A stretch of 64,000 bases of DNA from contig CABURU010000003.1 of the NCBI GenBank assembly GCA_902494085.1, forward strand, positions 62,001 through 126,000, read 5' to 3'. The notes under the pieces are model-generated. The model had not been told where the DNA came from. It saw nothing but the letters and a program-made list of their open reading frames with translations, and ran no database searches. Position 1 is the first letter of the stretch, and each line of letters starts with the position of its first letter. This DNA comes from an uncultured Collinsella sp. Its GTDB lineage: Bacteria; Actinomycetota; Coriobacteriia; Coriobacteriales; Coriobacteriaceae. Shown here piece after piece: positions 35,279-44,314 of the stretch. Made by a program: the position numbers and the translations under genes.

Positions 35279-36574
35279 CTCGACCGGGGCTTCGACCTTG
35301 TCGATGGCCCAGGCGGCTCCGAGACCGCCGGTGGTGTTGCGGCGGATGCGCACGGTAACCTCGCGGCGCTCGCCGGCCTGCGTGTAGCACAGGGGGAAGT
35401 TTGCGCGGTTTCGCGCGGCCTCGATGGTACCGCGCTCGCGGGCGATCCAGTAGTACTCGCCGACAATGCCGAGCGTGTCGGCGCCGTAGGGGAGATAGGT
35501 CGACAACTGGTGCAGAAGCGGGCCGGGGCAGAAGACCTCGGTTGCGAAATCGACGGGGAAGTCCTCAGGGATGGCGGGCGCTGCGGGTGCGGGGGTTGGG
35601 GCCGCTGCGGGTACCGAAGCCGGTGCCGGTGCGGGAACTTGGTCGCAAGTAGAGGCGGGCACGGATTCGATGACGGGTGCGGGCTCAGGCACCGGTTCCG
35701 GCTTAACTGCGGAATCTGCGGGCTTCACGGTGACGGGCGCGTCTACAGCTGCAGTTTCAATCTCAACCTGCATCGCGCTCTCATTCTCGACGCTCGACTT
35801 TGCTTCGATGGGCGTGGATGCCATGGTGGTGATGCCGGCGTTGGCGTTCTCGGGGTCATAGACGACCGTGAGCGAGATGGCGGGCTGCGGCGTCTCGGGC
35901 TCCGGCGTCGACTCGGTAGCGCCTTGATCGTCGGACTGATCGTCCTCAGCCTCGTCGCCAAAGACATCGCTGTTTTGGAACGCAGACGTCTCAGGTTGGT
36001 TAGCGACTTCTTCGGTTGTCGACTTGGGAGTCTCGTTGAGCTCCGCAGTGGCTTCCTGCTCGGATATGACTTTGGGATCGGTCGTGGCGGCGATTTCGGT
36101 TTCGGCTTCTGCCGTTACCTCAATAGCGACTTCGATCTCTGCCTCGGGCTCGGGCTCCGGCACAGCTTCAGCCACGGGCTCGGGCTCGGGACGCTTAACG
36201 TGCTTGGGGCGCACGGCCTTGAGGTCCTTCTCGCCGCGCTTCTTCTTTTTGTAGGACTGCTTGGCGCCCTTGGTGGCCTTGGGCTTGTCCTCGCCCTTGG
36301 CAAGGGCGGCATCCCATGCCTCGTTGGCGATGACGGTGGCATACAGGCGACCGCCCTTAAAGACGGTCAGCTTAATGCAGTCATCGAGCTCCTCGAGCAG
36401 CCCGCGCGTGGACTCGAAGCCCAGGTCATAAGCGGCCATGTCGCCAGCGGCGAGTGCCTCTTCGACCTGCGTCATAAACGTTTGCTTGCCGCACCCAATC
36501 GCATCGCGCAGTAGGCGATACAGATAGATGTGGTTGCCCAGCGATAGCGTGGGCCTAACTATTGTCTTGCTCAT
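35276..36574 (-). CDS. Two-domain protein with long Pro/Glu/Ala-rich disordered linker
   Basis: A 432-aa cytoplasmic-looking protein (no signal or membrane segments) from ATG 36574 after AGAGGAGA. Residues ~1-90 are a compact helical domain (LGFESTRGLLEELDDCIKL followed by a short beta hairpin), vaguely like OST-HTH/LOTUS RNA-binding domains. Residues ~90-125 are strongly basic (SYKKKKRGEKD). Residues ~125-345 are a low-complexity acidic then Pro/Ala-rich linker. The last ~85 residues form a second compact domain (LHQLSTYLPYGADTLGI) ending in a beta region. I do not recognise it. The layout suggests a nucleic-acid-binding tether, but that is inference. Confidence 0.6.
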   Translation of the reverse strand: MSKTIVRPTLSLGNHIYLYRLLRDAIGCGKQTFMTQVEEALAAGDMAAYDLGFESTRGLLEELDDCIKLTVFKGGRLYATVIANEAWDAALAKGEDKPKATKGAKQSYKKKKRGEKDLKAVRPKHVKRPEPEPVAEAVPEPEPEAEIEVAIEVTAEAETEIAATTDPKVISEQEATAELNETPKSTTEEVANQPETSAFQNSDVFGDEAEDDQSDDQGATESTPEPETPQPAISLTVVYDPENANAGITTMASTPIEAKSSVENESAMQVEIETAAVDAPVTVKPADSAVKPEPVPEPAPVIESVPASTCDQVPAPAPASVPAAAPTPAPAAPAIPEDFPVDFATEVFCPGPLLHQLSTYLPYGADTLGIVGEYYWIARERGTIEAARNRANFPLCYTQAGERREVTVRIRRNTTGGLGAAWAIDKVEAPVE

Positions 36575-36646
36575 GGCAAATCTCCTCTTTACACACGTAA
36601 AGCATCTTACCATCGCATAGCGTTCGCCATGGCGGCACCCAAGGCA

Positions 36647-36680
36647 AACGGGCGCGAACCGCTATCGATTCACGCCCGTT
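36647..36680 (-). terminator. Hairpin after the Ser/Thr-rich membrane protein gene
   Basis: AACGGGCG and CGCCCGTT pair, extended by GAA/TTC around one mismatch. It lies between two minus-strand genes, 30 bases after the upstream one's stop. Confidence 0.5.
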
Positions 36681-36710
36681 GTACAGGTTGCCTATCTGGG
36701 GATGCAGCGC

Positions 36711-37661
36711 CTAGTTGCCCGATGTCGTGCCTTGGCTTGAACTGTCAGATGTCGTACCCGATGTGGTGCCACTCGAATTGCTGTTGTTGCTGTCTGCTGT
36801 GCCCGTTCCCGACGTGGTGTCGCTCGTCTGGCTGCCCGTGTTCGGCTGCGAACCGTCAGCCGTTTGGCTTGAGTCGGTCGTGCCGGACGGCGTGCCACTG
36901 TTGGCCGTAGAGGAATCGGTGCCCTGCGATTGGTTTTGGGTGTTCGAGGACGAATCGGTAGAGGTAGAACTGTCTTGCGTGCCGTCCGCTTGTGCCTGCT
37001 GATCTTGCGACTGGGTGTTGTCATTTGCATCGCTCTCGGTCGTGCGCGACGAAAGGATTGGCTCGGGGCGCTCGCCCAGACCCTCGCCGGCGGTGGTGAT
37101 AAGGATGGCGCCGGCGCAGACGATGACCGCGACGATGGCGATGGCGATCGAGAAGACGATGACCTTCTTTTGCGTCTGGCTGCGCTCTGCCGCCGCCTTG
37201 GCGCGTAGGCTGTCGGGAGCGACGCGCGCCGTGGTCGCGCGTCCCGCAATCTGGCGCATCTCCTGCGTAGTCGCGGCGCCACCCAGGTGCTCCTCGGCAT
37301 TAAACTCAACGGGCTCATAGGCGCCGGCGGGGTAGTCGACGGCGGCGTGCGTACCTTTGATGGCTTCGGCGCTGGCAGAGATAAAGTGGCGGTAGACCTG
37401 CGATGACACAACGGTGATGACCGAGCTCACGGCGGCACCAATTACTGAACCAGCGATACCGATCTTGGAGGCAAGCGCGACGCTCGTGGCGGCAGCCGCG
37501 GCGCCGGCGATGATCTGGGGAATGGAAATGTCGTCAAACAGGCCCTTTTTGGGCGCGATGGCCATGGTCTGTCCGATGGAATGGTTCTCGTGCACGCCGT
37601 TGTTGAGCGATGCCGGCGTCATGACGCGCGTGCGCGGCGCGTCGGTGTACTTGGTTGTCAT
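36711..37661 (-). CDS. Membrane protein with Ser/Thr/Gly/Asn-rich exported tail
   Basis: A 316-aa protein from ATG 37661 (GGGAGGA upstream). Residues ~45-90 contain a hydrophobic Ala/Gly/Val-rich region (IIAGAAAAATSVALAS, then SVIGAAVSSVITVVSS) that may form one or two helices. A second strong helix (VIVFSIAIAIVAVIVCAGAI) lies at ~165-190. After it come ~120 residues almost entirely of Ser, Thr, Gly, Asn, Gln and Asp, a flexible, probably surface-exposed and perhaps glycosylated tail. No catalytic domain is seen. The homopolymer-like repeats can vary in length between strains. Confidence 0.6.
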   Translation of the reverse strand: MTTKYTDAPRTRVMTPASLNNGVHENHSIGQTMAIAPKKGLFDDISIPQIIAGAAAAATSVALASKIGIAGSVIGAAVSSVITVVSSQVYRHFISASAEAIKGTHAAVDYPAGAYEPVEFNAEEHLGGAATTQEMRQIAGRATTARVAPDSLRAKAAAERSQTQKKVIVFSIAIAIVAVIVCAGAILITTAGEGLGERPEPILSSRTTESDANDNTQSQDQQAQADGTQDSSTSTDSSSNTQNQSQGTDSSTANSGTPSGTTDSSQTADGSQPNTGSQTSDTTSGTGTADSNNSNSSGTTSGTTSDSSSQGTTSGN

Positions 37662-37836
37662 ACGGGGTCCTCCCGGTGTAAATCTGCTTCGTTTCATGTA
37701 GCCATCAGGGTACCCACCAGATGTGAATCGTACGTGACATTTAACAGATACCATCAACTCATCAAGGGGGGCTTGCTGTCTTTGGTGCAATAGCTTGATG
37801 CTAAACTGGATTTACGATTGTGAGGTGGTTTACGTG

Positions 37837-38076
37837 ATGTACCCGTATATGACATTCGAAGACGGTACCGAGGTCGTTCATTCTGACCTGATAACAGATG
37901 GGGATATCGAAAAGGCTATCGTGCATTTTGAACGACCGACGGCAGAGGGCTTCGACTCCGCTCGTTGTGAGTTGCCTTCCTGTTCGTGGACTGACTGGGA
38001 AGGGCATTTTACTCAGAGTGAAAAACGAGCTTTCGAAGAGTGTTTGAGCAAATCATTTAGATTAGTTCGAGTTTAG
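37837..38076 (+). CDS. Small conserved hypothetical protein (79 aa)
   Basis: It opens MYPYMTFEDGTEVVHSDL and continues with VHFERPTAEGFDSARCELP. That pattern I know from a family of small uncharacterised proteins of gut Firmicutes and Actinobacteria, usually ending in a helix before the C-terminus. No catalytic residues are obvious. The start is ATG 37837 (GTG 37834 is the alternative), with GAGGTGG upstream. It begins the second AT-rich island and reads in the same direction as the next two genes, about 80 bases away. Confidence 0.6.
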   Translation: MYPYMTFEDGTEVVHSDLITDGDIEKAIVHFERPTAEGFDSARCELPSCSWTDWEGHFTQSEKRAFEECLSKSFRLVRV

Positions 38077-38155
38077 TTCGAATATAGAAGCCGAATGCGA
38101 TGACCTAAAGCGTATGCATTTTTAGTATTAGATGCGTATGAAATGGAGGATGTGA

Positions 38156-38437
38156 ATGGATGAGCTAATAGACTTTAAAAAACGATTTCTCAAGAATGGC
38201 GAGCTGGTTTCAATTCCAAAAAAGGAAAGCTATAAAAGAATCATGCTGCTATGGGCCGTCTCTTTCTTTGAATTAAATACAAGTTATACGGAGCTTCAGG
38301 TTAATCGTGTGCTGTCACAGCTCTATCCTGATTATGCCGTGTTGAGGCGGTACTTGGTTGATTATGGATTCTTATTAAGGGATGAGCGAGGCCTGAAATA
38401 CGAGGTTAATCGTGATGTTCACGGTATTGAGAGCTAG
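38156..38437 (+). CDS. DUF2087 family protein
   Basis: A 93-aa winged-helix-like protein. FKKRFLKNGELVSIPKKESYKRIML at the N-terminus and YTELQVNRVLSQLYPDYAVLRRYLVDYGFLLR in the second half fit DUF2087, often annotated as a transcriptional-regulator module. GGAGG lies six bases before ATG 38156. Its 3' end overlaps the MFS exporter gene, suggesting that it regulates or is co-produced with that exporter. Codon use is AT-rich compared with the genome average. Confidence 0.75.
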   Translation: MDELIDFKKRFLKNGELVSIPKKESYKRIMLLWAVSFFELNTSYTELQVNRVLSQLYPDYAVLRRYLVDYGFLLRDERGLKYEVNRDVHGIES

Positions 38438-39599
38438 CCGTCCGGTTCGGGTCCTATATATTGCTAGAGGGATAAGCGAAATAGGCAATTGGTGTGCGAA
38501 TATTGCTTTGCCAATGCTGATTTACGAGGTAACTCACGATGTTTCTGCAACTGCTTTGATGGTCTGCTGCAGATTTGCCCCCTCTCTGTTTTCAGTTGCG
38601 CTCGCGCAGCTGCCTCAGAAGATGGGTATCGGGACACTGCAGGCCATGAGATTGGCAGACTTAATTCGCGCGGGATTATTCGTTTGCTATATTTTTGTTG
38701 ATAGTAAATGGAGTATGTTTGCTATTACGTGCGCGGTATCGCTTTGCCGAACGGTTGAAATGCCCTGCTTTTACTCGTTGTTAAGAGCCAATACGAATAG
38801 TATCAATCGCGACGTAATTAATAATTCGTTTGGGTTTCTGCAGAATTTGATGATGGTTCTGGGGCCAGTTGCCGGCGGTTTTGTTGTCGCTCAATTTGGG
38901 GCGGAGGCTGTTCTTGCATTAGACGCGCTTTCTTTTGCTGTGTCGTTCTGGTTGCTGCGAGATGTTCCGTCGGTTATCGAGGTTAATGATAAAGAGGGGA
39001 TAAGCAAAAATGAAAAATACAGGACTGCATTTAGCGATCTTAGCGCGAAGCACTTGGCAATTGGTTTCCTATTAATCGATATTTCTAGTGGCGTGGCATT
39101 CGGCTCTCTGAATTCTCTTTTGCCAGCTATAGCGCAATTGCAATTTGACTCGTCATCGATACAATACGGATTCCTTCAGAGTAGTCTTACAATCGGACTG
39201 TTGTTCGGAAATACAATATATGGTCGTTTAATCAGTGGTTCCGATTGCGTTAAATCATATTGTTTTGTGACGTATCTTGCGCTCGGTGCGTATCTGGCGT
39301 TTGGCTATCGCTATGCGTCTGGGATATCGTTTATTTTCCTTTTTATCGTCGGTGCCGGAAACGCCATTCAAGATGTGCTTCTCATAACATCGCTGCAGGA
39401 TTTGGCGAGAGACGGATCTGAATCGATAGGCCTGTTTTCAATTAGGGAGTCTTTGCAATCGGTTGCTGTTGTTATTTCAACACTCCTTGTTTCGCTGTTC
39501 ACGAGCATCGCGATGTTCTCAATTCTCGTTACAGGACTTGGTGTATTTTCAATTATGATGGTAGTTGTGTTTCAATTGAATTATTTGCGAAAGATGTGA
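38412..39599 (+). CDS. MFS transporter
   Basis: A 395-aa protein with about twelve membrane segments. It starts (GTG 38412 or ATG 38415, GAGG upstream) inside the DUF2087 gene. ASRPVRVLYIARGISEIGNW and the R-x-x-D/RADLIRAG-type loop (RLADLIRAGLF) after helix 3 are like MFS_3 exporters of drugs and siderophores. The second half begins near FSDLSAKHLAIGFLLI. Direction of transport and substrate are unknown. The gene is AT-rich, like the two before it, and its stop lies in a 19-base tandem duplication. Confidence 0.85.
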   Translation: MMFTVLRASRPVRVLYIARGISEIGNWCANIALPMLIYEVTHDVSATALMVCCRFAPSLFSVALAQLPQKMGIGTLQAMRLADLIRAGLFVCYIFVDSKWSMFAITCAVSLCRTVEMPCFYSLLRANTNSINRDVINNSFGFLQNLMMVLGPVAGGFVVAQFGAEAVLALDALSFAVSFWLLRDVPSVIEVNDKEGISKNEKYRTAFSDLSAKHLAIGFLLIDISSGVAFGSLNSLLPAIAQLQFDSSSIQYGFLQSSLTIGLLFGNTIYGRLISGSDCVKSYCFVTYLALGAYLAFGYRYASGISFIFLFIVGAGNAIQDVLLITSLQDLARDGSESIGLFSIRESLQSVAVVISTLLVSLFTSIAMFSILVTGLGVFSIMMVVVFQLNYLRKM

Positions 39600-39629
39600 C
39601 GTTGATATGCAGATGTGACGTTGATATGC
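39592..39629 (+). repeat. 19-base tandem duplication at the MFS gene end
   Basis: AGATGTGACGTTGATATGC occurs twice in direct succession (39592-39610 and 39611-39629); the first copy contains the MFS stop codon. This looks like a recent slippage duplication. Confidence 0.8.
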
Positions 39630-39662
39630 CTTAATTTTGAAATACATGCTCTTAGCACAGGT

Positions 39663-39690
39663 TGGCCTCTCAGTAAACTGGGAGGTTGCT
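39663..39690 (+). terminator. Weak hairpin terminator after the MFS gene
   Basis: CCTCTCAG and CTGGGAGG (one G-U pair) form a small stem, followed by TTGCTTT. Confidence 0.5.
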
Positions 39691-39752
39691 TTGGCTAGTT
39701 AGAGATATGTGAACGTTCGTTAGACTGAATCTCAGGGTAGAAGGGGCCTCCA

Positions 39753-41753
39753 GTGTCCAGATCAACAAGGCAATGCTGCGTTTCGGCTAATAAGAACGAT
39801 GGCTTTTTGCGTGTGGCGGCGGCCTCGCCGCGGATTCGCGTGGCCGATGTCGAGGGCAATGCCGAGGTTGCGCTGGCGGCTGTTCGCGAGGCTACCGAGT
39901 GCGGCGTTCGCGCGCTGGTGCTGCCCGAGCTTAACTTGTGCGGCTATACCGCGGCCGATCTGTTCCATAACCGCACGCTGCTGCATGGCTGTGAGGCCGC
40001 TCTGGTGCACATCCTCGATGAAACCCGTGAGCTGCCGATCGTCTTTACCGTTGGCTTGCCCGTTGCGGTGGCTGAAAACATCTACAACTGCGCGGCCGTG
40101 TGCTGTGCGGGCGAGCTTTTGGGCCTTACGGCCAAGAAGTATCTGCCCAACTATGGCGAGTTCTATGAGCGCCGTTGGTTTGCTCCGGCGCCTGCGGATC
40201 CCGTGTGGGTTGAATTTGCCGGTCAGGGTCCGGTTCCGCTGGGTTCGGGGCTTGTCTACCGCTGCTGTGATGAGGGCGCCGAGGACCTGGTGCTGGGCGT
40301 TGAGGTCTGTGAGGACCTGTGGGTGCCGGCGCCCCCTTCGACCGAGATGGCGCTTGCCGGTGCGACGGTGATCCTCAACCCGTCGGCCTCGGACGAGATT
40401 ATCGGTAAGGCGGATTACCGCCGCAGCCTCATTTCCAACCAGAGCGCGCGCCTGTACTGCGCCTATGCCTATGCGGACGCGAGTGAGGGCGAGTCCACGA
40501 CCGATATGGTCTTTGCGGGCGAGAACCTCGTCTATGAAAACGGATCTAAGCTCGCCGCCACGAAGCTCCTCACCTGCGATATGGCGGTGGCCGATGTCGA
40601 TCTTGACCGCCTGGTTGCCGAGCGCCGTCGCTCGACGACGTGGACGCGCGCGGACGATGCGCCGGAGGCCACGACCGTTGAGTTTTCGTTTGAGGGCGTG
40701 CTGGCCAAAGAGCCTGTCCTGCGCGATGCCTGCGATATCGACCGTGTCTTCCCCCGCGCGCCTTTTGTGCCGGCCGACCACGGCGACCTGGCCGAGCGTT
40801 GCGAGACCATCCTCGATCTACAAACCGCCGGCCTCAAGACCCGCCTTGCCCATACGGGTACCAAGGCTGCAGTCATCGGTCTTTCGGGCGGCCTGGACTC
40901 CACGCTGGCACTGCTTGTGACCGTGCGTGCCTTCGATGCGCTGGGGCTGCCGCGTACGGGTATCACGGCGGTCTCCATGCCAGGTTTTGGCACGACGCAT
41001 CGCACCAAGTCGAATGCCGAGTCGCTCGCTCGCGACCTGGGTGTGAGCTTCCGCGAGGTTTCGATCCACGCGGCTGTGGAGCAGCACTTCAAGGACATTG
41101 AGCACGATTCGGCCGTGCAGGACGTGACCTACGAGAACAGCCAGGCCCGCGAGCGTACGCAGATTCTGATGGACCTGGCCAACCAGGCTGGCGGCTTTGT
41201 CATCGGTACCGGCGACCTGTCGGAGCTGGCGCTCGGCTGGGCTACCTATAACGGCGACCACATGAGCATGTACGCCGTCAACGCGAGCGTGCCCAAGACG
41301 CTTGTGCGCCATCTGGTGCGCTATGCGGCTGATGTCTTTGGCGGGCGTATTGCCGAGGTCTTGCTCGATATCCTCGATACGCCGGTGTCCCCCGAGCTTC
41401 TGCCGCCCACGGGCGATGGCGAGATCGCACAGAAGACCGAGGATTTGGTGGGCCCGTACGAGCTGCACGACTACTTCCTCTACTACCTGCTGCGTTTTGG
41501 CTTTGAGCCGGGCAAGATCTACCGCATGGCGCTCAAGAGTTTCGAGGGCGTCTACGACGTCAAGACCGTCCACACGTGGCTGCGTACGTTCTACCGTCGT
41601 TTCTTCGCCCAACAGTTTAAGCGCAGCTGCCTGCCCGATGGTCCCAAGGTGGGATCGGTGACGCTCAGCCCGCGCGGCGATTGGCGTATGCCGAGTGACG
41701 CCAGCTCGCGTTTGTGGCTTGCGCAGATCGACGCGCTCAATCCAATTGACTAA
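39753..41753 (+). CDS. nadE: Glutamine-dependent NAD+ synthase
   Basis: A 666-aa two-domain enzyme. Residues ~20-290 form a nitrilase-type glutaminase with the Glu (LVLPELNLCGY), Lys (LTAKKYLPNYGEFYE) and Cys (GVEVCEDLWVP) triad. Residues ~330-660 form the ATP-dependent amidotransferase with the pyrophosphate motif LSGGLDSTLALL and the TGDLSELALGWATYNGD segment. It makes NAD+ from deamido-NAD+ using glutamine nitrogen. The length is normal for the long bacterial form. The GTG start has AAGGGG upstream. A terminator follows before the aminotransferase. Confidence 0.95.
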   Translation: MSRSTRQCCVSANKNDGFLRVAAASPRIRVADVEGNAEVALAAVREATECGVRALVLPELNLCGYTAADLFHNRTLLHGCEAALVHILDETRELPIVFTVGLPVAVAENIYNCAAVCCAGELLGLTAKKYLPNYGEFYERRWFAPAPADPVWVEFAGQGPVPLGSGLVYRCCDEGAEDLVLGVEVCEDLWVPAPPSTEMALAGATVILNPSASDEIIGKADYRRSLISNQSARLYCAYAYADASEGESTTDMVFAGENLVYENGSKLAATKLLTCDMAVADVDLDRLVAERRRSTTWTRADDAPEATTVEFSFEGVLAKEPVLRDACDIDRVFPRAPFVPADHGDLAERCETILDLQTAGLKTRLAHTGTKAAVIGLSGGLDSTLALLVTVRAFDALGLPRTGITAVSMPGFGTTHRTKSNAESLARDLGVSFREVSIHAAVEQHFKDIEHDSAVQDVTYENSQARERTQILMDLANQAGGFVIGTGDLSELALGWATYNGDHMSMYAVNASVPKTLVRHLVRYAADVFGGRIAEVLLDILDTPVSPELLPPTGDGEIAQKTEDLVGPYELHDYFLYYLLRFGFEPGKIYRMALKSFEGVYDVKTVHTWLRTFYRRFFAQQFKRSCLPDGPKVGSVTLSPRGDWRMPSDASSRLWLAQIDALNPID

Positions 41754-41821
41754 GGTTGGCCAAATTGAACCAATGCGGGGGTTGCAAGCGTTACACTTTT
41801 GCAATCTGATGGCCCGTATCG

Positions 41822-41853
41822 CGCGGCGCTCTTGTCGGAGCGCCGCGTTTTTT
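41822..41853 (+). terminator. Terminator after nadE
   Basis: CGCGGCGCTC and GAGCGCCGCG form a perfect stem followed by TTTTTT. It ends 19 bases before the aminotransferase start, so it may also attenuate that gene. Confidence 0.85.
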
Positions 41854-41871
41854 ATATCGAAAGGTGGCACC

Positions 41872-43035
41872 ATGCAGGCATCGCAGCGTCTCGACCGCTT
41901 TGGCGCGGAGGTCTTCGCCTCGCTCAACAACAAACTGCTCGCGCTGAAGGCTCAGGGCAAGACCATTTACAACATGAGCGTGGGCACGCCCGACTTTAAG
42001 CCGTACAATCACGTGGTCGAGGCACTCACGCAAGCAGCCCAAGATCCCGAGATGTGGAAGTATGCCCTGCGCGACCTGCCCGAGCTCAAGCAGGCTGTGT
42101 GCGATTACTATGAGCGCCGCTTTGGCGTTTCGGGCATTACACCGTCCATGGTGCAGTCGTGCAACGGCACGCAGGAGGGCGTGGGTCATTTGGGCCTGGC
42201 CCTGCTCGATCCGGGTGACACTATTTTGGTTCCCGATCCGTGCTACCCGGTCTTTGAGGCGGGCGCCAAGATCGCCGATGCCAAGCTCGAGTACTATCCG
42301 CTGATTGCCGAGCACAATTACCTGCCCTATGTGGCGGGTATCGATCCCGAGGTTGCCGATCGTGCCAAGTATATGATCGTGTCGCTGCCCGCCAACCCGG
42401 TGGGCTCGGTGGGCACGCCCGAGGTCTACGAGGAGATCATCGCTTTCGCCCGCGAGCACGACCTGCTCATCGTCCATGACAACGCGTACTCCGACATCGT
42501 GTTCGACGGCGAGCCGGGTGGCAGCTTCTTGCAGTATCACGGTGCGCTCGAGGTGGGTGTGGAGTTCTTCTCGCTCTCCAAGTCGTTTAACGTCACCGGT
42601 GCCCGCATTGGCTTTTTGGTCGGTCGCGAGGACGTGGTCTCGGCCTTTGCCAAGCTGCGCAGCCAGATTGACTTCGGTATGTTCCTCCCGATCCAGAAGG
42701 CTGCTATCGCGTGCCTTAATGGCCCGCGCGATGAGGTCGAGGCACAGCGTCTGAAGTACCAGGAGCGCCGCGATGTCCTGTGCGACGGTCTTGAGGGCCT
42801 GGGCTGGGAGCGTCCCAACGCGCATGGCTCTATGTTTGTGTGGGCCAAGCTCCCCGGTGGCCGCACCGATTCGATGGCGTTTTGCGAGGAGCTCATGGAG
42901 AAGGCCGGCGTTGTGGTGACGCCGGGCGCGAGCTTTGGTCCTTCGGGCGAGGGACACGTGCGCATGGCGCTGGTCTTGCCGCCCGACCAGATCGCTTTGG
43001 CTGTCGAGGCCATTCGCGAGGCGGGCCTGTATTAG
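41872..43035 (+). CDS. Class I/II PLP aminotransferase
   Basis: A 387-aa fold-type I aminotransferase. NMSVGTPDF lies near the N-terminus, the PLP-binding NGTQEGVGHL and DPCYPVF segments in the middle, the Schiff-base Lys in FFSLSKSFNVTGARIGF, and the substrate Arg in GHVRMAL. Close relatives include LL-diaminopimelate aminotransferase, aspartate aminotransferase and PatA (N-acetyl-LL-DAP aminotransferase). With the acetylated DAP pathway genes only 4 kb away, PatA is attractive, but motif reading cannot settle it. ATG 41872 follows AAAGGTGG. Confidence 0.88.
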   Translation: MQASQRLDRFGAEVFASLNNKLLALKAQGKTIYNMSVGTPDFKPYNHVVEALTQAAQDPEMWKYALRDLPELKQAVCDYYERRFGVSGITPSMVQSCNGTQEGVGHLGLALLDPGDTILVPDPCYPVFEAGAKIADAKLEYYPLIAEHNYLPYVAGIDPEVADRAKYMIVSLPANPVGSVGTPEVYEEIIAFAREHDLLIVHDNAYSDIVFDGEPGGSFLQYHGALEVGVEFFSLSKSFNVTGARIGFLVGREDVVSAFAKLRSQIDFGMFLPIQKAAIACLNGPRDEVEAQRLKYQERRDVLCDGLEGLGWERPNAHGSMFVWAKLPGGRTDSMAFCEELMEKAGVVVTPGASFGPSGEGHVRMALVLPPDQIALAVEAIREAGLY

Positions 43036-43179
43036 AAAGCCATTTCGACTCGTCAATAGCCCGAAACCGATTTCGTGCAGTTATTTTACGAATTCTGCAA
43101 ACAATTTCGGTAAACGGTCGATTTTTGGCTGCGAATAGGAGCATAATCAAAGTCCCGATTGGATGTATTGGGATTACGG

Positions 43180-43213
43180 CAAGCCGCTCGGGTCGTTCCC
43201 GGGCGGCTTGTTT
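43180..43213 (+). terminator. Terminator between the aminotransferase and ldh genes
   Basis: CAAGCCGCTCGGG pairs with CCCGGGCGGCTTG (one G-U), followed by TTTG. It lies only 24 bases before the ldh start and downstream of a possible CATAAT -10 at 43141. It may therefore act as an ldh leader attenuator instead. Confidence 0.7.
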
Positions 43214-43236
43214 GTGGAGAGAGATGGGAGTTTCTA

Positions 43237-44187
43237 ATGGTTAACGAGAAGAAGGTCGCTATTGTCGGCTGCGGTTTCGTCGGTTCGTCTTCGGCGTTCG
43301 CGCTGATGCAGAGCGGTCTGTTCTCCGAGATGGTCCTCATCGACGTGGACAAGAACCGCGCCGAGGGTGAGGCTCTGGATATCGCGCACGGCATGACGTT
43401 TGCCGAGCCGATGAAGATCTACGCCGGCGATTATTCCGATGTCGCCGACGCCGCCATGATCGTCGTCACCGCTGGCGCTGCTCAGAAGCCCGGTGAGACC
43501 CGTCTGGATCTGGTCAACAAGAACGTCAGCATCTTTAAGTCCATTATCCCCGAGATTAAGAAGTCTGGCTTCGACGGCATTCTGCTAATCGTCTCCAACC
43601 CGGTCGACGTTCTGACCTACGCCGCCATCAAGATGTCCGGCCTGCGCGAGGGCCATGTCATCGGCTCCGGCACCGTGCTCGACACCGGCCGTCTGCAGCA
43701 GATGCTCGGCGCTCACGTCGAGGTTGACCCGCGCGATGTCCAGGCCTACGTCATGGGCGAGCACGGTGACTCCGAGTTCGTCGCTTGGTCCAGCGCTCAG
43801 GTTGCCGGCGTGCCGCTGAACACCTTCTGCGAGCTTCACGGTCACCTGGAGCATGAGGCTGCCGAGAAGCGCATCGCCGAGGACGTCAAGAACTCCGCCT
43901 ACACCATCATCGAGAAGAAGCACGCCACCTACTACGGTGTCGCTATGGCCGTTAAGCGCATCTGCACTGCCGTCATGCGCGATGAGCAGACCGTTCTGCC
44001 TGTCTCCTCGCTCATGGTGGGCGAGTATGGCCTGTCCGATCTTGCCATCTCCATGCCGACCGTCGTTGGCCGCGACGGCGTCGTCTGCCGCGTCCCCGTG
44101 CCGCTGAACGATGACGAGCAGCATGAGCTCACCGTCTCTGCTAAAGCCCTTAAGGACATCATCGACAGCGTTGACTTCTCCTGCTAA
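43237..44187 (+). CDS. ldh: L-lactate dehydrogenase
   Basis: A 316-aa NAD-dependent dehydrogenase converting pyruvate to L-lactate at the end of fermentation. It has the nucleotide loop VAIVGCGFVGSSSAF, the NAD-ribose Asp (VLIDVDKNRAEGEALD), the NPVDVLTY segment, and the active-site His in MGEHGDSEF. ATG 43237 has GGGAG upstream. Codons are highly biased to C/G-ending forms, as expected for an abundant enzyme. Malate dehydrogenase is less likely, because the substrate loop (ITAGAAQKPGETRLDL-type TAGAAQKPGETRL) has the Gln typical of lactate dehydrogenases. Confidence 0.95.
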   Translation: MVNEKKVAIVGCGFVGSSSAFALMQSGLFSEMVLIDVDKNRAEGEALDIAHGMTFAEPMKIYAGDYSDVADAAMIVVTAGAAQKPGETRLDLVNKNVSIFKSIIPEIKKSGFDGILLIVSNPVDVLTYAAIKMSGLREGHVIGSGTVLDTGRLQQMLGAHVEVDPRDVQAYVMGEHGDSEFVAWSSAQVAGVPLNTFCELHGHLEHEAAEKRIAEDVKNSAYTIIEKKHATYYGVAMAVKRICTAVMRDEQTVLPVSSLMVGEYGLSDLAISMPTVVGRDGVVCRVPVPLNDDEQHELTVSAKALKDIIDSVDFSC

Positions 44188-44220
44188 ATCAAGCTCTTTT
44201 GGGCAACAGGCTACAATGAA

Positions 44221-44255
44221 AGGCGTCCGGGCCACACGGTCCGGGCGCCTTTTTG
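44221..44255 (+). terminator. Terminator after ldh
   Basis: AGGCGTCCGG and CCGGGCGCCT form a stem with one G-U pair, followed by TTTTTGG. Confidence 0.85.
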
Positions 44256-44261
44256 GTGCGA

Positions 44262-44287
44262 GGGGGTCAGGTTACTTTGCACCACCA
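44262..44287 (+). repeat. REP-like repeat GGGGTCAGGTTACTTTGCACC
   Basis: This sequence recurs in inverted orientation, with a few changes, at 45481-45501. The two copies flank the DUF2974 gene. Confidence 0.5.
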
Positions 44288-44314
44288 CAATGCACCATAG
44301 TTGATGGGAGGGCC

